Under the pieces are notes generated by a model, which was given only the letters and a program-made list of their open reading frames with translations, ran no database searches and was not told where the DNA came from. 6,474 nucleotides of DNA from an uncultured Eubacteriales bacterium (lineage in GTDB: Bacteria > Bacillota > Clostridia > Oscillospirales > Oscillospiraceae). Positions 4,755 to 6,474 of the stretch are shown here, in pieces (the stretch's first letter is position 1; every line of letters starts with the position of its first letter). The stretch spans positions 1-6,474 of the forward strand of contig CAUABY010000122.1 of assembly GCA_958427375.1 (NCBI GenBank), in the 5' to 3' direction. Both the position numbers and the translations under genes were made by a program.

Positions 4755-4785
4755 AGAGCCGGAGTTAATTTGGCTCTCTTTTTTT
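4753..4785 (+). terminator. intrinsic terminator of the Xre operon
   Basis: AGAGAGCC (4753-4760) and GGCTCTCT (4772-4779) form a perfect 8-bp stem around an 11-base loop, followed by a T-run to 4785. The stem starts inside the TAG stop of the Xre gene. Confidence 0.92.
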
Positions 4786-4860
4786 GTTGCTCCCTATGCG
4801 CTGGCGTATGGCTTCTACAATATAGGCGTTGACGCTCTGCCCGGCTATCGTTTTCGCAGC
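4765..4860 (-). pseudogene. C-terminal remnant of a second ribbon-helix-helix gene
   Basis: On the minus strand from 4860 the frame reads AAKTIAGQSVNAYIVEAIRQ RIGSNKK and stops at 4765. This aligns with the C-terminal half of the intact ribbon-helix-helix protein in the window (AAADAGKSVQRYILDIVKERIE): the AG-SV--YI----I--RI spacing is kept. There is no N-terminal strand or start: directly upstream (from 4861) the sequence becomes almost pure A/T and codes only low-complexity residues. The last residues come from the Xre terminator. The gene therefore appears cut by the AT-rich block. The similarity is at protein level, so it is a paralogue and not a recent copy. Confidence 0.5.
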
Positions 4861-5078
4861 ATATAAATATATATATATAATAATATAATATTAGTAATTA
4901 TTATTATATTAATATATTAACTCTTAAATAATATAATGGTATTAATATACAGTTATACAGATATATAATATATACAAATATACAAGTAAAATATAGTTAA
5001 TTTAATATATATAACCAATGTTATAAAAGTAACGTGTATATAGCATACTTAATCAGTAGGATATACTATTAATTAACA
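4861..5078. other. very AT-rich, gene-free block of about 200 bp
   Basis: Positions 4861-5040 hold only 20 G/C in 180 bases (11%) by direct count, mostly ATATAT, TAATAATA and ATTATTA runs. The borders are sharp: coding-like DNA ends at 4860 and ordinary composition returns near 5078. Many TATAAT-like strings are expected here by chance. Such blocks can be DNA-unwinding elements of replication or partition loci, nucleoid-protein (H-NS/Lsr2-like or Rok-like) targets, or decayed insertions. No iteron of clear form is seen; a TTAATCAGTA near 5049 only loosely resembles the operator repeats. Confidence 0.8.
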
Positions 5079-5137
5079 AGCAAGCCCAGCCACGCAAAGC
5101 AGCCGACGTAACGCAAGCCATAACTGCACAATCGTTC

Positions 5138-5225
5138 GGAGGGGGGAGTGTCGCCATAACACGCATGTTCACGATTTCGTGAGCATTTGCGAGATTTTGC
5201 GAGTTTTCGAGAGCTTTTAAAACTC
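5138..5225. other. hairpin and direct-repeat cluster, possible transfer origin
   Basis: After a G-rich tract (5138-5147) come GTGT-CGCCATA-ACAC (5148-5162), a 10-bp stem ATGTTCACGA/TCGTGAGCAT (5165-5186, one G-T wobble on the plus strand), three 9-10-bp iterations TTTGCGAGA, TTTTGCGAG and TTTTCGAGAG (5186-5213), and GAGTTTT/AAAACTC (5201-5225). A stem next to short direct repeats and a C/G-rich run is the usual plan of an oriT or similar initiator site. No known nic sequence is matched with certainty and no relaxase gene is in the window, so this is only a candidate. Confidence 0.35.
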
Positions 5226-5745
5226 CGCCATCTGTCCCGGCCTAAGCCGTCTAACTCTTGTCATTAGTGCAATAATGGCCAGAGATAGAGCCCCGCCCCT
5301 ACTTTCAAAATCCGCCGGGGCTTGATTTTTCAACGGTTTTTCGGGTGCAGTCCCCATCATTCACCCGTTCAAAATTCTCTTAACTGTCCTCTGCTCCGAA
5401 AAACTTTTCTCAAATTTTGCCGCTACCCAAAAATTTTACTGCAAATCGCCTGCTATTCTTCTTCATTTATAATTCTCTGCAAAGCGCAGATAACAGCACA
5501 TCGCATTCTTGCGTTATTCCCACATGGCGCGCTCTGTGCCGCGTTTTAATTGTTTCGGCGAGTGTTTACGTGTCTGAAACGTATAAGCGATTTTAGAGCT
5601 GTTTTCGTGCGCCTGGGAGAACGAAGATTTGAGCTGGGCTTCAGCTCACGCTCGGCATAGGCGCGGTGTATGGCTTGGCGGTCACTGCATGCTGTGCGGC
5701 TGGGTGTCGGCTGGGCAGCGGGGAAGCTACAGCGTAATGTTTCGC
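5226..5745. other. gene-free stretch before the small-RNA unit
   Basis: No frame here has both a ribosome site and a believable product. A 47-codon minus-strand frame (5217-5360; MMGTAPEKPLKNQAPADFES...) and a 75-codon plus-strand frame (5322-5549) lack good start sites. Hairpins include CGGGTG/CACCCG (5342-5367) and GAGCTG-GGCTT-CAGCTC (5631-5647). The latter half (5600-5745) is richer in G+C. It may carry untranslated or decayed sequence. Confidence 0.5.
5289..5330 (+). terminator. weak terminator-like hairpin
   Basis: AGCCCCG (5289-5295) and CGGGGCT (5316-5322) pair around a 20-base loop and are followed by TGATTTTT. The loop is long and no upstream rightward gene needs it, so the call is tentative. 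Confidence 0.3.
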
Positions 5746-5774
5746 TTGACAGATTGAACGCGTTGTGATATTTT
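5746..5774 (+). promoter_or_regulatory. sigma-A promoter with extended -10
   Basis: TTGACA (5746-5751), a 17-base spacer and TATTTT (5769-5774), with TG at 5766-5767 giving an extended -10 (TGATATTTT). The predicted start is near 5781, exactly at the first hairpin of the small-RNA candidate. Confidence 0.7.
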
Positions 5775-5780
5775 GTAATT

Positions 5781-5862
5781 GTTCCGCGAGTGGCGATAAC
5801 GCAGAGCGGAACGCCTTGTAAGTAGGGAGCCGTCGGTATAACCGGCGGCTCTTCTTATTTTT
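5781..5862 (+). ncRNA. candidate small RNA of about 80 nt
   Basis: It is bounded by the extended -10 promoter and a strong terminator, with no ORF of note between. Hairpin 1: GTTCCGC (5781-5787) with GCGGAAC (5806-5812), enclosing an inner GCG-ATAA-CGC. A single-stranded linker with a TAAGTAGGGAG stretch (5819-5829) follows, then the terminator stem. The layout (strong promoter, 5' stem, purine-rich linker, intrinsic terminator) is typical of regulatory or antisense RNAs. It matches no class I recognise (not 6S, SRP, tmRNA or RNase P). The purine-rich linker could pair with a target, or is simply part of the terminator. An alternative is a short leader without its gene. Confidence 0.5.
5827..5862 (+). 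terminator. intrinsic terminator of the small-RNA unit
   Basis: GAGCCGTCGG (5827-5836) and CCGGCGGCTC (5842-5851) make a 10-bp stem with one U-G pair and a TATAA loop, followed by the T-rich TTCTTATTTTT. Confidence 0.88.
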
Positions 5863-5866
5863 CTAT

Positions 5867-5900
5867 ATGAAAAGGGAGCCTGAATAGTCAGACTCCCTTT
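5867..5900 (-). terminator. terminator of the MazG-like operon
   Basis: On the minus strand AAAGGGAGTCTGA pairs with TCAGGCTCCCTTT around a 4-base loop (5871-5900), fully paired with one U-G. As plus-strand RNA that position is a C-A mismatch, so the structure favours the leftward transcript. TTTT then CATATAG follows. It lies 33 bases past the MazG-like stop and faces the small-RNA terminator. Confidence 0.7.
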
Positions 5901-5933
5901 AAAGTGAATTGTGGTATAAATTTACTTTTTCGT

Positions 5934-6266
5934 TTAACATTTCTTGCCGCCGTGCCGATACGGGCGGCTTTTGTTGTATTCGTGCTTCTGTGAGATCGCC
6001 GCGTCAATGTCGATCCCTGCGTATCCGCAATAATCAAGAACGCGAATAATCACGTCCGCAAGCTCCGTCGGGATACCTTCGGGCTTGCCGCTGTCGCTGA
6101 AATAGATTTCCGTTGCGCCGTGTCCGTTGCGGTATTCCTCCAGCGCTTCGGATACCTCCGAATGAATGAGCGCTAAAACCTCCGGAAAGCCGCGTTCTTC
6201 GTCCCACCAGCCGTGGGCGCGGGCGTTTTCGTGAATTTCCTTCGCAACCTCGTTAATACCTGTCAT
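5934..6266 (-). CDS. MazG-like nucleotide pyrophosphohydrolase
   Basis: A 110-residue cytosolic, all-alpha NTP pyrophosphatase-type protein; relatives hydrolyse (d)NTPs to monophosphates plus pyrophosphate using Mg2+. The metal-binding ExxE...ExxD pattern is visible: SEVSEALEE (E37, E40) and TELADVIIRVLD (E68, D71), followed by the conserved-looking tail KHEYNKSRPYRHGGKK (94-109). Length fits single-domain MazG-like proteins of phages and mobile elements. The ATG at 6266 has AGAGGG about 9 bases upstream. It lies 29 bases downstream of the methyltransferase gene on the same strand, so one operon is likely, and a terminator follows. The exact substrate cannot be read from sequence. Confidence 0.88.
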   Translation of the reverse strand: MTGINEVAKEIHENARAHGWWDEERGFPEVLALIHSEVSEALEEYRNGHGATEIYFSDSGKPEGIPTELADVIIRVLDYCGYAGIDIDAAISQKHEYNKSRPYRHGGKKC

Positions 6267-6295
6267 TGCTTTTTACCCTCTCTTTCAGTGTATTA

Positions 6296-6474
6296 TCAAA
6301 CAAAAGAAATACTGCATTTCACCTCGTTGCCCCACACATCCCAACCTTCGGATTCTTGACGGGCAAAAAGCTCTATGCGTGGAACGTCCCCCACGAGTTG
6401 AACAATACGCTCCCGCGCTTCATCCGGCTTTTTGGAATGCTCTTCGATATGGCTGAGGATGACCTGACGCACAC
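6296..6474 (-). CDS. C-terminal end of an MT-A70-like DNA adenine methyltransferase (partial)
   Basis: The last 58 codons of a leftward gene that continues beyond the window. The segment LVGDVPRIELFARQESEGWD followed by VWGNEV matches the conserved tail of MT-A70-family N6-adenine methyltransferases of phages and mobile elements (the PRIELFAR--GWDVWGNE pattern). The catalytic DPPW and SAM-binding motifs would lie outside the window, so activity cannot be judged. The stop at 6296 is 29 bases before the MazG-like start. Such enzymes often protect element DNA from host restriction; pairing with a nucleotide hydrolase is common in phage-like accessory operons (established pattern, function here inferred). 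Confidence 0.82.
   Translation of the reverse strand, partial: VRQVILSHIEEHSKKPDEARERIVQLVGDVPRIELFARQESEGWDVWGNEVKCSISFV

Noticed and set aside
5217..5360. 47-codon minus-strand frame starting MMGTAPEKPLKNQ
   Set aside because: The reading is somewhat protein-like but the ribosome site is poor and it ends inside the repeat cluster; kept only as a note.
5322..5549. 75-codon plus-strand frame
   Set aside because: It has no ribosome site, an unusual Cys/Phe/Ser-rich composition and no recognisable domain.
5590..5606. ATTTTAGAGCTGTTTTC, resembling a type II CRISPR repeat/tracrRNA start
   Set aside because: It occurs once, with no anti-repeat partner, array or cas9 nearby.

Overview
The window looks like accessory DNA from a low- to mid-GC Gram-positive bacterium, most likely a gut Clostridia (Oscillospiraceae-like) chromosome or plasmid. 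This rests on strong AGGAGG-type ribosome binding sites, near-perfect sigma-A promoters (TTGACA-17-TATAAT), and gene families typical of integrated mobile elements in those hosts: a BRO-N/KilAC antirepressor, a DUF6908-like protein, a J-domain protein with a polyvalent-protein-type C-terminus, a MazG-like pyrophosphohydrolase, an MT-A70-like DNA methyltransferase end, and small Arc-like and Xre-like regulators. No relaxase, integrase, capsid or tRNA gene lies in the window, so plasmid, conjugative element and prophage cannot be told apart.

Layout. (1) Positions 1-3485 are a leftward (minus-strand) series: J-domain protein (2508-3485), a conserved-looking 67-residue protein (2176-2379), a DUF6908-like protein (1282-1704), a decayed phage antirepressor (128-860) and possibly the start of another gene at the left edge. 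The gaps are unusually rich in repeats and hairpins: a GC-rich structured stretch with a perfect 41-bp tandem duplication (1834-1915), a roughly 33-bp periodic array (1031-1141) and an 18-bp-arm hairpin (2416-2477). (2) Positions 3486-3782 are a divergent control region with four copies of TTAACTGATA. One copy sits in the same register between -35 and -10 of the leftward promoter, and another likewise in the rightward promoter. (3) Positions 3783-4785 are rightward: a 63-residue ribbon-helix-helix protein, then a second strong promoter driving a 28-residue ORF, a 79-residue unknown and a 67-residue Xre regulator, closed by a clear terminator. (4) Positions 4786-5930 hold no convincing intact gene. 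They contain the leftward remnant of a second ribbon-helix-helix gene that stops at the edge of a ~200-bp block of very AT-rich DNA, a hairpin/direct-repeat cluster that could be a transfer origin, and a short transcription unit (extended -10 promoter, hairpin, terminator) that looks like a ~80-nt small RNA. (5) Positions 5934-6474 are leftward: MazG-like hydrolase preceded by the C-terminus of an MT-A70-like methyltransferase, closed by a terminator facing that of the small RNA.

Working model (inference): a ribbon-helix-helix or Xre protein from the middle block binds the TTAACTGATA sites and sets the balance between the leftward accessory operon and its own rightward promoter. The 4.8-5.9 kb stretch is a non-coding control or maintenance region of the element. 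The most interesting parts are the divergent operator array, the small-RNA unit, and the interrupted ribbon-helix-helix copy beside the AT-rich block.
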